64,000 nucleotides of DNA from Chloroflexota bacterium (GCA_009838735.1 VXQZ01000008.1:36819-100818); one strand, 5' to 3'; positions 1 through 9,810 are shown, counted from the stretch's first letter. Notes: a model not told the origin generated them from the sequence alone. Made by a program: numbers and translations.

Positions 1-85
1 GCACCGTCAGCGTGCGCGGAATCAGGACCGTACCGTCGCCGGTGGGCGGTGCTTGAGGTTGCCGGATGGTCTGTTGCGTCGTCAT
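1..85 (-). CDS. infB: Translation initiation factor IF-2, N-terminal fragment (runs off the window)
   Basis: Only the first 28 codons lie in the window. The minus-strand reading from the ATG at 85-83 gives a short polar leader and then I-P-R-T-L-T-V. That matches the start of the conserved IF-2 N-terminal domain, which usually continues as R-E-L-A in this family. IF-2 is the GTPase that places initiator tRNA on the 30S subunit. The position, 198 bases behind nusA on the same strand, fits the widespread nusA-infB operon, but no RnpM (YlxR) gene is visible between them. The assignment rests on a few residues plus synteny, so it is good but not certain. The G domain lies outside the window. Confidence 0.7.
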   Translation of the reverse strand, partial: MTTQQTIRQPQAPPTGDGTVLIPRTLTV

Positions 86-282
86 GGGTGCTCCGGATAG
101 TCAGGCTAGATGGTCAGACGGACTGAGTTCCTGCGAGCCAGTCGAGCAGACCGTCCGGCAATGGACGGCGCAGCGGCTGTGGGGACTCACGGAGGAAGCT
201 GCGGGCGGACATTGGATTCCTTCGTACTGCGCGGGGCTGGAACCCGCGTTGGCGACAGTCGGTTGGAGGCGCGGACGAACCC

Positions 283-1743
283 CTAGAATTCTTCCTCGTA
301 CTCGAGGTACTCAGAGTATGGGTCGTCTTCGAGCCCTTCCTCGCTCTCGTGGTAGCGAGGCCGGCGGCGACGGCGGTCCCGTTGCTGCTGTTGTTCCTGC
401 TCGCGGCGCAGCACATCTTCGCCGAAGCGAATCTGTCCATCGTCCTGAGCGGCTGGCGCGATCTCGACTGCCTGCAACGCGGGTTCGAGTTCTGGTTCTT
501 CCTCGACGACTTCGGGCTTCTCGGCCGGAGCTGATGTCGGCGTCGGCGCGATCTCGACCGGAGTCGGAGGGGGCGGCGCGACTTGCGGTTCGACCCGGGG
601 TTCAGCTCGGACAGGTTGAGGCTCGGGCGGCGGTTCCGTGGCAATGGTGAGTTCTGGCTGCGGCGCGAAGGGACCGCGGTCTTCCTGCTGCAAGCGCTCG
701 GCGACCGTTTGGGGTTTGATGTCGATGCGGAACCCGGTCAGCCGGGCGGCGAGCCGGGCGTTCTGCCCTTCGCGGCCGATCGCCAGGCTCAACTGCATAT
801 CGGGCACGGCGCATTCGGCCGTGTTGGTCTCCGGGTCAATGCGAACCGCGAGAATCTGCGCCGGACTCAGGGCATGTTCGACGAAGCGGCGCGGATCAGG
901 ATCCCAATGAATCACGTCGATGCGCTCACCATGGAGCTCGTTGACGATGTTCTGGATCCGCATCGCCCGCATACCGATGCAGCTGCCGACCGGGTCAACC
1001 CCGGACTGTCGCGAATAGACCGCGATCTTGGTGCGATGTCCGGCCTCGCGGGCGACGCCGCGAATCTCGACCACGCCGCGTGTGATCTCGGGAACTTCCA
1101 GTTCGAACAGACGGCGAACGAACTCGGGACGCGCACGGGAGATCACGATCTGCGGACCCTTGTTGGCGCGTAGGACTTCGACCATGATCGCCTTGACCCG
1201 CTGGCCGGTGCGATAGCGTTCCATCCGCACCTGTTCCTGGGCCGGCATCACGGTTTCTGTGTGATCGCCCAGTTCAACGATCACCTGGTGCGGTTCAACC
1301 CGTTGCACATCGCCGCTGACGATGCCGCCCTCTTCGCCCGAATACTTGGCGAAGACGGCCTCGCGCTCGGCCTCGCGCAGTGCCTGGAGCACGACTTGCT
1401 TAGCGGTCTGCGCTTCAATCCGGCCACCCACATTCTCGATGTCGTGCTTGATGCGCAACGTCGAACCGATGTGGACCGAAGGATCGCTCGTGCGCGCGCG
1501 CTCAAGCTCGATCTGCAGGTCGGGATCGGCGATGTCTTCCTCGATCTCGACCACCTCTTGCTCCGACCAGACCTCCATGCCGCCGTCGTACCGGTCGATG
1601 GTGACGATAACGTTGCCGGGCAACTCGTAGCGTCGCTTGACTGCGGCGGCCATGCCCCGCTCGACGGCGTGGAAAATCACTTCGTCGTCGAGGTTCTTGT
1701 CGGAGTGCAACTGCTTGATGGCAAGCAGGAAGTCAGTCTTCAT
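283..1743 (-). CDS. nusA: Transcription termination/antitermination factor NusA
   Basis: This encodes 486 residues. NusA binds RNA polymerase and nascent RNA and controls pausing, termination and antitermination. Residues 1-125 match the polymerase-binding N-terminal domain. Residues 141-205 form an S1 domain. KH1 covers about 215-290, with the conserved G-S-C-I-G-M-R segment near 252-260. KH2 covers about 300-345, with [14 protein letters not shown] near 320-333. After residue 350 comes a long tail rich in Pro and Glu, then an Arg-rich block and an acidic C-terminus; such variable tails are common in NusA outside the enterobacteria. The upstream neighbour is proS, not rimP, and infB follows. 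Confidence in the family is very high. Confidence 0.97.
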   Translation of the reverse strand: MKTDFLLAIKQLHSDKNLDDEVIFHAVERGMAAAVKRRYELPGNVIVTIDRYDGGMEVWSEQEVVEIEEDIADPDLQIELERARTSDPSVHIGSTLRIKHDIENVGGRIEAQTAKQVVLQALREAEREAVFAKYSGEEGGIVSGDVQRVEPHQVIVELGDHTETVMPAQEQVRMERYRTGQRVKAIMVEVLRANKGPQIVISRARPEFVRRLFELEVPEITRGVVEIRGVAREAGHRTKIAVYSRQSGVDPVGSCIGMRAMRIQNIVNELHGERIDVIHWDPDPRRFVEHALSPAQILAVRIDPETNTAECAVPDMQLSLAIGREGQNARLAARLTGFRIDIKPQTVAERLQQEDRGPFAPQPELTIATEPPPEPQPVRAEPRVEPQVAPPPPTPVEIAPTPTSAPAEKPEVVEEEPELEPALQAVEIAPAAQDDGQIRFGEDVLRREQEQQQQRDRRRRRPRYHESEEGLEDDPYSEYLEYEEEF

Positions 1744-1877
1744 TCGTCGAGACCCTGCGCACTGCTGTGTCTGATGATCCGTGCGTGTCGCGCAGGATCA
1801 GACAGGGCAGCCCGACCCCCACCCGACATCCACATCACTGACTATACACGCCGACCGGGCGCGATACGGTCCCACTA

Positions 1878-3617
1878 TCAAGTGGCTATCAGGTCTGATG
1901 AGCGATCGATGGAGGCCAGTGCGTCTCTCGCCGACGATGCGGCCTCACCCAGGGGAACGAACGAAGAATCGGCGTCCCGTCGCAGCTTCAGCTCGACCTG
2001 CCCCTGTTTGAGTCCGCGGGATCCGATTGTGATTCGCAACGGCGCGCCAAGCAGGTCGGCATCGTTGAACTTGACCCCGGCCCGCTCTTCACGGTCGTCG
2101 ACGAGGACGTTCAGACCCGCGCCGGAGAGCGCCGACTCCACGTCGGCAACCGCAGACGCGACGTCGTCTCCACCGCCCAGCGGTACGACGTGCACGTCGT
2201 ACGGGGCGACCGCCGGAGGCCAGACGATTCCCATCTCGTCGTGGTTGGCCTGCACCACTGCAGCCATCAGCCGCTCGACGCCGATCCCGTAACAACCCAT
2301 AATCGGCGTCCGACGCTCGCCGTCGGAGTCGAGGAACGTGGCCTCCATCGGTTCGGCGTAGCGAGTTCCGAGCTTGAAGATGTGACCCAGCTCGATGCCG
2401 CGTTTCATTTCCAGCGCGTCGTCGCATTCCGTGCAGGTGTCTCCGGGCTGGGCCATGCCGATATCGGCCACCGTCGCCGCCGTCCAGTCGCGGCCGTAGG
2501 TGACGTTGCGCGCGTGCATCCCGACGCGATTGGCCCCGGCGACCAGACCTCCCGCATCCACGACGCTGGGATCAGCGATCACTCGTGCCGGATCGACCCC
2601 TATCGGTGACGCATATCCTGCGACCCAACCGGCCGCTTCCACTTCCTCCGGCAGCAACGGCCGGGCCTCAAGCGCGTCCAGCGCATTGATCAGCTTGAGT
2701 TCGTTGACTTCCAGGTCGCCCCGGATGACCGCGAACGTGGGTTGCCCGTCGACCAGAAAGAACGCTGCCTTGGCGGTCGACTGCGCGGGAATGTCAAGGA
2801 AGCTGGCCAGTCCGTCAATCGTCGTGACGCCGGGCGTTTCGACCTCCTCCAGCTCGCCGGCTGTGCCGGCCGCCTGGTCGCGCCTGAATTCGGCCCGCTC
2901 CTGATTGGCGGCATAGCCGCAGCACGAACAGAGGATGATGTTGTCCTCGCCGATCTCGGTCAGGAAGATGAATTCCTCCGACTGTTTGCCGCCGATCGCG
3001 CCGGAATCTGCCTGCACGGCCACAACCGGAACGCCGCAGCGCTCGAAGATGTTGTAGTAGGCCTGGCGCATCGCGTTGTAGGTGCGCTGGAAGGCGTCGT
3101 CGTCCACATCGAATGTGTAGGCGTCTTTCATGATGAATTCACGCACCCGGACCAGCCCGCCGCGGGGGCGGGGTTCGTCGCGGAACTTGGTCTGCATCTG
3201 GAAGACGCTCTGGGGCAGATCGCGGTAGGACTGGACCACTTTCCGGAACAGGTCGGTAACGGATTCTTCATGGGTCGGAGCGAGGACCATCGTGCGATCG
3301 CGGCGATCCTTGAGATTGAACAGCACCGGACCGTACGAGTCGGCCCGTCCCGACTCCTCCCACAACTCGCGTGGTTGGATCGCAGGCATGCGCATCTCTT
3401 GCGATCCGGCCGCCTGCATCTCCTCGCGGATGATCTGCTCAATCTTGAGCAGCGTGGTCCAGGCCGGCGGCAAGAACGAGTACACGCCGGCGGCAAGTTG
3501 GACGATCAGGCCGCTGCGCAACAGCAGTTGGTGGTTGGCCGAGTCGGCGTCGGCCGGGGCTTCACGCAGCGTACGGCCAAACAACCCTGACATTCGTGTG
3601 ACGGGCATATCGGACAT
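1878..3617 (-). CDS. proS: Prolyl-tRNA synthetase (bacterial type with editing domain)
   Basis: This 579-residue class II aminoacyl-tRNA synthetase charges tRNA-Pro. Class II landmarks are visible: the motif 2 region with [17 protein letters not shown] near residues 145-165, and a late G-C-Y-G-I-G-V-E-R motif 3. Between them lies a large insertion (about 225-400) that matches the INS editing domain of bacterial-type ProRS, which deacylates Ala-tRNA-Pro. A C-terminal anticodon-binding domain ends the protein. Length is normal for the family. The chosen ATG at 3617 is followed by in-frame Met codons at residues 4 and 8, so the exact start is open. It lies upstream of nusA with a 134-base gap and downstream of a small membrane-protein gene. 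Confidence 0.97.
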   Translation of the reverse strand: MSDMPVTRMSGLFGRTLREAPADADSANHQLLLRSGLIVQLAAGVYSFLPPAWTTLLKIEQIIREEMQAAGSQEMRMPAIQPRELWEESGRADSYGPVLFNLKDRRDRTMVLAPTHEESVTDLFRKVVQSYRDLPQSVFQMQTKFRDEPRPRGGLVRVREFIMKDAYTFDVDDDAFQRTYNAMRQAYYNIFERCGVPVVAVQADSGAIGGKQSEEFIFLTEIGEDNIILCSCCGYAANQERAEFRRDQAAGTAGELEEVETPGVTTIDGLASFLDIPAQSTAKAAFFLVDGQPTFAVIRGDLEVNELKLINALDALEARPLLPEEVEAAGWVAGYASPIGVDPARVIADPSVVDAGGLVAGANRVGMHARNVTYGRDWTAATVADIGMAQPGDTCTECDDALEMKRGIELGHIFKLGTRYAEPMEATFLDSDGERRTPIMGCYGIGVERLMAAVVQANHDEMGIVWPPAVAPYDVHVVPLGGGDDVASAVADVESALSGAGLNVLVDDREERAGVKFNDADLLGAPLRITIGSRGLKQGQVELKLRRDADSSFVPLGEAASSARDALASIDRSSDLIAT

Positions 3618-3649
3618 CCCAATGTCTGATGGCTATTGGAGCGACGATA

Positions 3650-3961
3650 TCAGCGATTGCGGCGGCTCCACCCGGCGAACCTGCCAGCCAGACCGAACGC
3701 GTCCCAGAATTGGAAACTGAGCCAGCAGGACAGACCAGAACAGACCAGGGCGGAGATCATCGAGACACCGATCCCCAGCTGATTGTCGAGTCCGGCGAGC
3801 GGCACCAGCGCTCCACCGCCAATCCCGGCCAGCCAGGCAAATGGTGCTGCCCAGAGCGCGCCACGCGCTCGCCGCGGCAGGCTGAGCGCAATCCAGCTGA
3901 GCAATGCCAGGAACGACCAGGCGCCGGCAAAGAGGATCAGGAAGATCACATTGACGAGCAT
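3650..3961 (-). CDS. Small predicted membrane protein
   Basis: This reads as 103 residues with about three hydrophobic segments: residues 1-25, about 35-60 and about 63-85. It ends in a basic W-S-R-R-N-R tail that would sit on the cytoplasmic side. No family is recognised. It lies 32 bases upstream of proS on the same strand, so it could be the first gene of a proS-nusA-infB transcription unit. The start, ATG at 3961, is only 48 bases from the divergent ispG start. The hydrophobic pattern supports a real gene, but the opposite strand is also open here, so confidence is moderate. Confidence 0.5.
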   Translation of the reverse strand: MLVNVIFLILFAGAWSFLALLSWIALSLPRRARGALWAAPFAWLAGIGGGALVPLAGLDNQLGIGVSMISALVCSGLSCWLSFQFWDAFGLAGRFAGWSRRNR

Positions 3962-3977
3962 TCATCAACGGTACGAT
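3951..3977 (+). promoter_or_regulatory. Possible sigma70-type promoter for ispG
   Basis: A TTGACG box at 3951-3956 is followed after 15 bases by TACGAT at 3972-3977, about 33 bases before the ispG ATG at 4010. The -35 box matches the consensus at five of six positions and the -10 box at four of six. The spacer is shorter than the ideal 17. The region also holds the 5' end of the divergent membrane-protein gene. This is a weak call. Confidence 0.25.
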
Positions 3978-4009
3978 GCAAGAGATCAACTGCGGGAGAG
4001 GCGGCGTCT

Positions 4010-5170
4010 ATGGCGGAGACAATTCAGCTGACCGGCGACTTGCGCCGCAACCCGACGCGACCGGTCAACGTGGGTGACGTGACCATCGGCGGGGGTAACC
4101 CGATTGTGGTGCAGTCGATGGCGGCGACGAGAACCCAGGACATCGAGGCTACGGTGCGTCAGGTGAAGCTGCTCGAGGCAGCCGGGGCCGACCTGGTCCG
4201 TGTGGCTGTGGACTCGCGCAAAGACGTTGAGGCGCTGGCGGCCGTACGGGAACAGACCAGGGCGCCGCTCTCGGTCGACTTGCAGGAGAATTACCGGCTC
4301 TGCACCCAGGTCGCCCCGTATGTCGACAAGATTCGCTACAACCCGGGACATCTGCACCACCACGAAAAATCCAAGTCGGTCAGAGACAAAGTTACGTTCA
4401 TCGCCGAGACTGCAGCCGACAATGACTGCGCGATCCGGGTCGGCGTCAACTGCGGATCGATCGACCCTCGCATGCTGGAGCGCTATCCCGACGATCACGT
4501 CTCGGCGATCGTCGCCTCTGCGAGCGAACACTGTGGATTGCTCGACGAACTCGGATTCGACCGGTATGTCGTGTCGCTCAAGGATTCCGACTGGAAGCAA
4601 GTGGTCGAGGTCAACGAGAAGTTCGCCGCCGAGCGGCCGGATGTGCCGCTGCATCTGGGCGTGACCGAGGCGGGGATGCCGCCGGAGGGCGTGATCAAGA
4701 CGCGCGTCGCCTTCGAGCAACTCGTCACACAGGGCATCGGGGACACGGTGCGCGTCTCGCTGACCGTCCCCTTCGACGACAAGGGCATGGAGATCGACGT
4801 CGCGCGCGACATTCTCTCTGACATTGCCGCGGGGCGCTTCCGTTCGGTGCCGCCGAAGTTCGACGAGGGGCTGAACATCATCTCCTGTCCGTCCTGTTCG
4901 CGAGTCGAGAACGAGAAGTTCGTCGACCTGGCGCAGGACGTCAAGGCGATGACCGAGTACGCCTCGGACTACGACCTCACGATCGCCGTAATGGGCTGCC
5001 GCGTGAACGGTCCGGGCGAAACCGACGACGCCGACCTTGGCCTCTGGTGCGGTCCGCTGGCGGTCAATCTCAAACGGGGCGAGGAGTCGCTCGGTCACTA
5101 TCCATACGACGAGATCCTGCCGCGACTGAAGCAGGAGTTGGACGAGATCATCGCGGGCCAACTTCGCTAA
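4010..5170 (+). CDS. ispG: 4-hydroxy-3-methylbut-2-enyl diphosphate synthase (flavodoxin/ferredoxin-dependent)
   Basis: This encodes 386 residues. IspG (GcpE) carries out the reductive ring opening of methylerythritol cyclodiphosphate in the MEP isoprenoid pathway using a [4Fe-4S] cluster. The N-terminal TIM barrel shows the typical P-I-V-V-Q-S-M segment near residue 30 and [14 protein letters not shown] signature around 100-110. The cluster ligands appear as C-P-S-C and the later [10 protein letters not shown]. The open frame extends upstream to 3629, but homology starts at ATG 4010, which has a purine-rich GGGAGAGG just before it, so 4010 is chosen. It is divergent from the proS group. MEP-pathway isoprenoids would feed uppP and menaquinone synthesis in this window. 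Confidence 0.96.
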   Translation: MAETIQLTGDLRRNPTRPVNVGDVTIGGGNPIVVQSMAATRTQDIEATVRQVKLLEAAGADLVRVAVDSRKDVEALAAVREQTRAPLSVDLQENYRLCTQVAPYVDKIRYNPGHLHHHEKSKSVRDKVTFIAETAADNDCAIRVGVNCGSIDPRMLERYPDDHVSAIVASASEHCGLLDELGFDRYVVSLKDSDWKQVVEVNEKFAAERPDVPLHLGVTEAGMPPEGVIKTRVAFEQLVTQGIGDTVRVSLTVPFDDKGMEIDVARDILSDIAAGRFRSVPPKFDEGLNIISCPSCSRVENEKFVDLAQDVKAMTEYASDYDLTIAVMGCRVNGPGETDDADLGLWCGPLAVNLKRGEESLGHYPYDEILPRLKQELDEIIAGQLR

Positions 5171-5173
5171 GGG

Positions 5174-6151
5174 CTAGCTGTCTACGTCAGCGCCGATTGG
5201 AACCCCGCTCAGATTCCGACCAACTGCCTGCAGCGCGGCGCGGATCTCGCGTTCCGTCCGCACGTAGCGGCCTTCGCCGATATGGCGGTAGCGGAGACCC
5301 ATTGCCGCATCATCGGTTGGGCCGATCAAGTACTTGGCGGGCCACCAGCGGTTGCGGTAGGCGCGCCAGGTGCGAACGTCGTGGTCCAGTGGCACCGAGT
5401 ACGCAATGCCGTGCCGCGCGATGGCGTCAAGAATGCTTTCAGTGACTACCTCGTACGCGAACTCCGGTCGATGGACGCCCAGAATCACGAGGCCGTGCTC
5501 GCGGTACTTCTCGTCCCATGCTGTGAGATACGGCAGCGTGTTCTGGCAGTTGTAGCAGCCGAACGTCCAGAAATCGATCAGGACGACATTGCCTTTGGCC
5601 AGCTCGCGAGCGATTGTGGTCGGTTCGCCGTTGAGCCAGCCAACCAGACCCGTGAGATCGGGCGTCGTTGCCTGGGCACGAATCGCGGCTGCGCGGGCCA
5701 GCAACTCACGTTCGTCAGCCGATTTAGGATTCGCCAATCGTTCAACCACGACCGGCTGAGTCCGATACCAGCGTCCACGTGATGCTGTGGCGGGGAACAC
5801 GGATCGACGCGGTCGGACGTTGACGCCTTCCAGGCGTAGGGCGAACTCCGTCCGCGCGTCGGCCAGACGGCGTGCGATCACCTGCGTATGGAAGCCGTTG
5901 ATCTCGATCGGGGAACTGACGATCCAGTTGTCATGTTCAACCGAGGCTCGCAAGAAGCGGGCGCTGGGCAACTGGACGCCCTGCTCGGTACGTATGGCGA
6001 ACTCCAGCCGTCCGCTGTCGTGCTGCCGCGCACGAACCTCGACGGAGAAGGTGGGTACCGGGTCGGCAGCCGAAGCGATTCCAAGCAGGACCGCAGCGCA
6101 CAACACCGCCGCGAGTATGGTCGGCAGCGCCAGGCGCCTCGTCACGGTCAT
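5174..6151 (-). CDS. Secreted DipZ-like thioredoxin with two novel N-terminal repeats
   Basis: This encodes 325 residues. Residues 1-29 look like a signal peptide ending A-S-A-A. Residues 37-84 and 89-136 are two copies of a repeat shared with three other secreted proteins in this window (E-F-A-[IL]-R core, then a P-x-x-R-F-like box and W-x-x-x-x-P). Residues 165-315 form a thioredoxin-like domain of the type at the C-terminus of mycobacterial DipZ: D-F-W-T-F-G-C-Y-N-C with C199 and C202, then G-V-H-R-P-E-F-A-Y-E and W-P-A-K-Y-L-I. It probably acts outside the membrane in thiol-disulfide exchange. There is no CcdA-like membrane domain in this protein, so its electron donor is unknown. The stop lies 4 bases from the ispG stop, so the two genes converge. 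Confidence 0.85.
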   Translation of the reverse strand: MTVTRRLALPTILAAVLCAAVLLGIASAADPVPTFSVEVRARQHDSGRLEFAIRTEQGVQLPSARFLRASVEHDNWIVSSPIEINGFHTQVIARRLADARTEFALRLEGVNVRPRRSVFPATASRGRWYRTQPVVVERLANPKSADERELLARAAAIRAQATTPDLTGLVGWLNGEPTTIARELAKGNVVLIDFWTFGCYNCQNTLPYLTAWDEKYREHGLVILGVHRPEFAYEVVTESILDAIARHGIAYSVPLDHDVRTWRAYRNRWWPAKYLIGPTDDAAMGLRYRHIGEGRYVRTEREIRAALQAVGRNLSGVPIGADVDS

Positions 6152-6168
6152 CGCTCAGGCCGCATGGT

Positions 6169-6834
6169 TCAACTGCCAAACGTCTCGCCATCGAACCGAT
6201 CGATGGTGGTGAAGCCTTCGACCGGTCCCCGCTTGAGTCTGGACAGTTGCTTGACCGGCTTGCCGATCGGCAGGAACGCGGCGATGGCGTAGTGGTCGGG
6301 CAGACCGAGGATTGGTTTGAGTTCGGGCTCGTTGGCGATGGGGATCGTGGTCAGCGTGCCGCCGAAGCCTTCGTTGCGGGCCATCAGCAGGATGCTCCAG
6401 ACAAACGGGTAGATGGAGCCGCCGGAGATGACGCCAACGCGGTCCAGCTCCTTGTCAACGGAAGCGACCACGCCGAGGTCGACCACGATCGCGAGCAGGA
6501 CCGGCGCTTCGATGTACGGATCCATCAACCTTCTGGGTGTGGGCAAGCTGGCCGCCGATTCGTCGGTGACGGAGGAGGGAAAGGCGGCGTTCCAGGGACC
6601 TTCGCCCGCCTGTTGCATCGCCATGTACCGCTTGGCCGGGCGCTCGGCGGCCTGGGCAATGGCGGCGCGGATCTCCGGGTCGCGGACGACGATCACGTGC
6701 CAGCCCTGGCGGTTGCCTCCTGAGGGTGCGAAGCGGGCGTGCTCGAGCATGCGCTCGATGGCATCGTCAGGCACCGGGTCGTCGGTGAACTGTCGGGCGG
6801 CGAACGTGGTGCGGATGACCTCGGTGATCTCCAT
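6169..6834 (-). CDS. Nitroreductase family FMN oxidoreductase
   Basis: This encodes 221 residues from the ATG at 6834, which has an AGGAG site five bases upstream; an upstream in-frame start at 6855 lacks such a site. The N-terminus shows the nitroreductase pattern of an early T-x-R-x-F-like segment followed by A-P-S-G-G-N-R-Q-G-W-H for FMN phosphate binding near residues 40-50. The C-terminal half carries G-G-T-L and L-P-I-G-K-P-V motifs. Such enzymes use FMN and NAD(P)H to reduce nitro compounds, quinones or enones, and the natural substrate cannot be told. The start faces uppP across 40 bases, and the stop is 17 bases from the start of the DipZ-like gene on the same strand. Confidence 0.88.
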   Translation of the reverse strand: MEITEVIRTTFAARQFTDDPVPDDAIERMLEHARFAPSGGNRQGWHVIVVRDPEIRAAIAQAAERPAKRYMAMQQAGEGPWNAAFPSSVTDESAASLPTPRRLMDPYIEAPVLLAIVVDLGVVASVDKELDRVGVISGGSIYPFVWSILLMARNEGFGGTLTTIPIANEPELKPILGLPDHYAIAAFLPIGKPVKQLSRLKRGPVEGFTTIDRFDGETFGS

Positions 6835-6874
6835 GACGGCTCCTACAGTGAACAAGTCCCAGAGCGGAGTCTAT

Positions 6875-7690
6875 GTGAGCATCGTAGAAGCGATCGTCCT
6901 CGCCATCGTCCAGGGTCTGACCGAGTTTCTGCCGATTTCCTCAAGCGGGCATCTGGTGCTGGCGCGATGGCTATTCGGCTGGGAGGATCCCGGCCTTGAC
7001 TTCGATGTGGCCGTACATGTCGGGACGTTGGCCGCGATCCTCTTCGCGTTTCGACGAGAAGTCTGGGGCGTTCTGAAGGGGCTGCAGGCGGATGCGGGAA
7101 CGGTCGAAGGTCTCAGGCCGCGACGTCTTGTCTGGCTGGGCTTGATCGGCACAATTCCGATGGTGATCGTCGGAGGGTTGTTGTACGAGACGTTGCAGGA
7201 CGAGCTGCGGGACGCGACGACGGCCGGCGCGTTCCTGCTCGCGACCGGAGCCATGATTGGCGGCGCAGAGTGGCGCACACGGCGACGCTGTGATGCGTCG
7301 CCGTTGGTGAGTCTGGACGAGCGGCGCTCGTTGGCAATCGGTATCGCTCAGTGCCTCGCGATTCTGCCAGGCATCTCGCGCTCCGGGATGTGCATGGTCG
7401 CGGGGATGGCGATGGGCCAGGGTCGGGAAGCGGCGGCACGGTGGGCATTCTGGCTGTCAATGCCGGCTCTGGCCGGAGCGGGTGTCCTGGCGGTGGCTGC
7501 GCTGATCGATGGGCAAGAGTCGGTGGACGCCGCCGCGTTGACTGCGGGAGCGCTCGTCTCATTTGCGACCGCGCTGTTGGCGATCAGGGCGCTGCTCTGG
7601 TTGGTCCGGGGGCGCTCGCTGATTCCGTTTGCGGGCTATTGCCTCGTTGTCGGACTGGCTGTGCTGATCGCGCGCGCAGCTGGCGCCTAA
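6875..7690 (+). CDS. uppP: Undecaprenyl-diphosphatase UppP (BacA)
   Basis: This encodes 271 residues starting at GTG 6875, with GGAG five bases upstream. UppP is an integral membrane phosphatase that recycles undecaprenyl diphosphate to the monophosphate for cell-wall and glycan export. The two signature segments are present: Q-G-L-T-E-F-L-P-I-S-S-S-G-H-L near residues 13-27, and P-G-I-S-R-S-G near residue 168. About eight hydrophobic segments are visible and the length is normal. The frame is open further upstream, but homology begins at the GTG. The stop codon overlaps by four bases the stop of the convergent carboxylase gene. Confidence 0.96.
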   Translation: MSIVEAIVLAIVQGLTEFLPISSSGHLVLARWLFGWEDPGLDFDVAVHVGTLAAILFAFRREVWGVLKGLQADAGTVEGLRPRRLVWLGLIGTIPMVIVGGLLYETLQDELRDATTAGAFLLATGAMIGGAEWRTRRRCDASPLVSLDERRSLAIGIAQCLAILPGISRSGMCMVAGMAMGQGREAAARWAFWLSMPALAGAGVLAVAALIDGQESVDAAALTAGALVSFATALLAIRALLWLVRGRSLIPFAGYCLVVGLAVLIARAAGA

Positions 7691-9255
7691 GGGCGGACGC
7701 CATAGAGCGGCTTTGACTCCAGCTCGTGCGGAAGGACTTTGTAGGCTCGCTCGACGAACTGTTGGAGGTAGCTGCGGGTTTTGCGGGGATCGATGATCTC
7801 TTCGATACCGAATGTCTCGGCGGTGAGGAAGACGTTGCGCAGCTGGCGCAGATCGGCCTCGATCTCTTCGCGTTTGGCGTCGGGATCTTCAGCGCTCGCG
7901 ATTTCTCGGCGGTAAGCGGCGTCGACGCCGCCCTCAATCGGGATCGAGCCCCACTCGCCCGATGGCCAACCAAGACGGTAGTTGAGCCGCCGAGGATTCC
8001 CCGTCGCCATGCCGGCCATGCCGTAGCACTTGCGGATCACGATCGTCAGTTGCGGCACCGTGGCCTGTAAGCCAACCCAGACGGCTCGCATGCCGGAGCG
8101 GAGAGTGCCTTCGCGCTCCGCCTGTTCGCCAATCATGAAGCCGGGCACGTCGACCAGGTAGACGATTGGGATGTGGAAGTAGTTGCAGAGCTCGAGGAAG
8201 TGGGTCTGCTTGTCGGAGCCGTCGCGGTCGAGCGCGCCGCCGTTCTTGAGCGGGTTGTTGGCGACGATACCGATCGGCAGGCCGTCAACCCGGGCCAGCA
8301 CAGTGATCACGGAGTTGCCCCAGTGCGGCTTGACCTCGAAGTAGTCGCCGCCATCGACCACGGAGCGGATCAGCTTGTACATCGAGTACGGCCGGCGGGT
8401 GTTGCGTGGGACGAGGTCTATGAGCTTCTCGCCCGCGCCTTCGGGCGCATCGAGCGTCGGTGCGGCGGGCGGGAGTTCGTTCACGTTGTCGGGCAGGAAT
8501 GAGAGCATCGTGCGGAGCTGGTTGAAGGCGTCGCCTTCGTCTTCGGCTTCGTTGTCGATACAGCCTGACGTGTGGACGTGGACCTGCGATCCGCCGAGCG
8601 ATTCGTTGGTCACGTCGTGGCCGATACCTCGTTTCACGACCGGGGGTCCGGCGGCAAACATGGCCGAGCGACCCCTGGTCATGACGCTCCAGTGGACCAT
8701 CAGGGCGCGGCCCGCGGGGCCGCCGGCGATCGCGCCGAGCACTCCGGCGAGGACCGGAACGTTGCGCATTGCCTCGATCGAGGTGACAAAGTTCGTGCCG
8801 CCGTTGGGCAGATAGGTCGTGCCCATCTTCTTGGTCGCGCTCACGTTCGCGCCGGCGCCATCGATCAGCAGGATCAGCGGCACGCGGTACTCGACGGCCA
8901 GTTCCTCGCAAAATCCGCCCAGACCTCCCTTGGAGCGCTGCATGGGGAACACGGCCGAGCCGCCCTGGATGGTGAAATCTTCGCCGCCGATGGCGACGGT
9001 GCGTCCGTCGATCTTGCCCAGTCCCATGACGTAGGAGGCCGGAGTGAAGTCGACCAGCTCGCCTTCGTCGTACTCTCCCAGACCGGCCAGCGCGCCGACC
9101 TCGTGAAATGAGCCGGGATCGAGCAGCCCGTCGATCCGCTCGCGAACAGTCAGACGGCCCAACCGATGCTGCCGATCGATGCGATCCGGCGTGCCTCCGC
9201 GATTGGACATCTCCGTTCGCCGACGCAGTTCCTCTACTTCAGCTTCCCAGACCAT
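7687..9255 (-). CDS. Acyl-CoA carboxylase, carboxyltransferase (beta) subunit
   Basis: This 522-residue protein belongs to the propionyl/methylmalonyl-type carboxyltransferase family, which moves CO2 from biotin to an acyl-CoA. Family features include R-L-T-V-R-E-R-I near residue 35, G-G-S in the first half (F-T-I-Q-G-G-S) and a G-A-I-A-G-G-P-A-G oxyanion region. The second half has P-I-V-Y-L-V-D-V-P-G-F and K-C-Y-G-M-A-G. No biotin carboxylase or biotin carrier gene lies nearby, so the partner subunit must be elsewhere. Acyl-CoA specificity cannot be fixed; propionyl-CoA or a branched acyl-CoA is likely. It fits the CoA-thioester degradation theme of its neighbours. Confidence 0.93.
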   Translation of the reverse strand: MVWEAEVEELRRRTEMSNRGGTPDRIDRQHRLGRLTVRERIDGLLDPGSFHEVGALAGLGEYDEGELVDFTPASYVMGLGKIDGRTVAIGGEDFTIQGGSAVFPMQRSKGGLGGFCEELAVEYRVPLILLIDGAGANVSATKKMGTTYLPNGGTNFVTSIEAMRNVPVLAGVLGAIAGGPAGRALMVHWSVMTRGRSAMFAAGPPVVKRGIGHDVTNESLGGSQVHVHTSGCIDNEAEDEGDAFNQLRTMLSFLPDNVNELPPAAPTLDAPEGAGEKLIDLVPRNTRRPYSMYKLIRSVVDGGDYFEVKPHWGNSVITVLARVDGLPIGIVANNPLKNGGALDRDGSDKQTHFLELCNYFHIPIVYLVDVPGFMIGEQAEREGTLRSGMRAVWVGLQATVPQLTIVIRKCYGMAGMATGNPRRLNYRLGWPSGEWGSIPIEGGVDAAYRREIASAEDPDAKREEIEADLRQLRNVFLTAETFGIEEIIDPRKTRSYLQQFVERAYKVLPHELESKPLYGVRP

Positions 9256-9330
9256 TGTTCGCTCCAGTCCCTGGCATACGCTGGGCTGAGTCTACGTCGC
9301 CATGTGGGGTCAGCCGAAGGGTTCACCGTC

Positions 9331-9567
9331 ATGCCAGGATTTCGCAACCGCCTGCACGAGCAGCTCGCCAGACGCACCGCCAGGGACGCATTTCGCAAGG
9401 CCGGGCCCGAGGCCGCCGAGGTGACCGTGCGTTGCGACGTCACAGATGTCACATTCACCTCGACCGACGAGGACGATCTGTGCACACAGCTGGAGGCGCA
9501 CTACAAGTCGGCCGAATACCGGATGGCGACGCAGTTGCCGATGCACAAACAGCGCTCGGGCAACTAA
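9331..9567 (+). CDS. Hypothetical small protein
   Basis: This frame encodes 78 residues and begins at ATG 9331, 75 bases from the divergent carboxylase start. The sequence is charged and mixed alpha/beta in character, with two cysteines (near 42 and 55), no signal peptide and no membrane segment. No family is recognised. GC-rich third positions resemble the neighbouring genes, which supports coding. It is immediately followed by the T-rich repeat region, so it may be the last gene before a non-coding island. Confidence 0.45.
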   Translation: MPGFRNRLHEQLARRTARDAFRKAGPEAAEVTVRCDVTDVTFTSTDEDDLCTQLEAHYKSAEYRMATQLPMHKQRSGN

Positions 9568-9669
9568 GAGCAGTTCAGTCGTCGATTTCACCTGCTTTCA
9601 GGTTTTCGGTCCACTTTTTTTTCTGCGTCCGCCTCGGGCGACGATCTCCAGTGTTTTGCAGGGGATCGT

Positions 9670-9810
9670 TGGTTTGGACATTCAGGTTCTTTCAGGTTCT
9701 TTCAGCTTTTTTCAGGTTTCTTCGGGCCGGTTCAGTGTGCGGGCTTGTTCGATTCTGTTCGATTTTGTTCGATTCTGTGCGGTGTTGTGTCGCGTTTGGT
9801 CGCGTCTGTG
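9670..9810 (+). repeat. Degenerate 10-bp tandem repeats (TTCAGGTTCT and TGTTCGATTC types)
   Basis: From about 9680 the sequence reads as successive ten-base units: TTCAGGTTCT twice, then TTCAGCTTTT and TTCAGGTTTC, decaying into TTCGGGCCGG and TTCAGTGTGC. The second block repeats TGTTCGATTC with one or two changes per copy and decays into TGTGTCGCGT-like units. The reverse complement of the second type (AGAATCGAAC) closely matches the decamers at 30730-30960 (AGGATCGAAC). The strict period of ten is seen directly. The function is unknown. Confidence 0.7.

Noticed and set aside
86..282. RnpM (YlxR) gene between nusA and infB
   Set aside because: No frame gives the C-x-x-C-R-x-R and G-R-G-A-Y-type motifs, and a T-arm-like GGGTTCCAGCCCC there does not fit a whole tRNA either.
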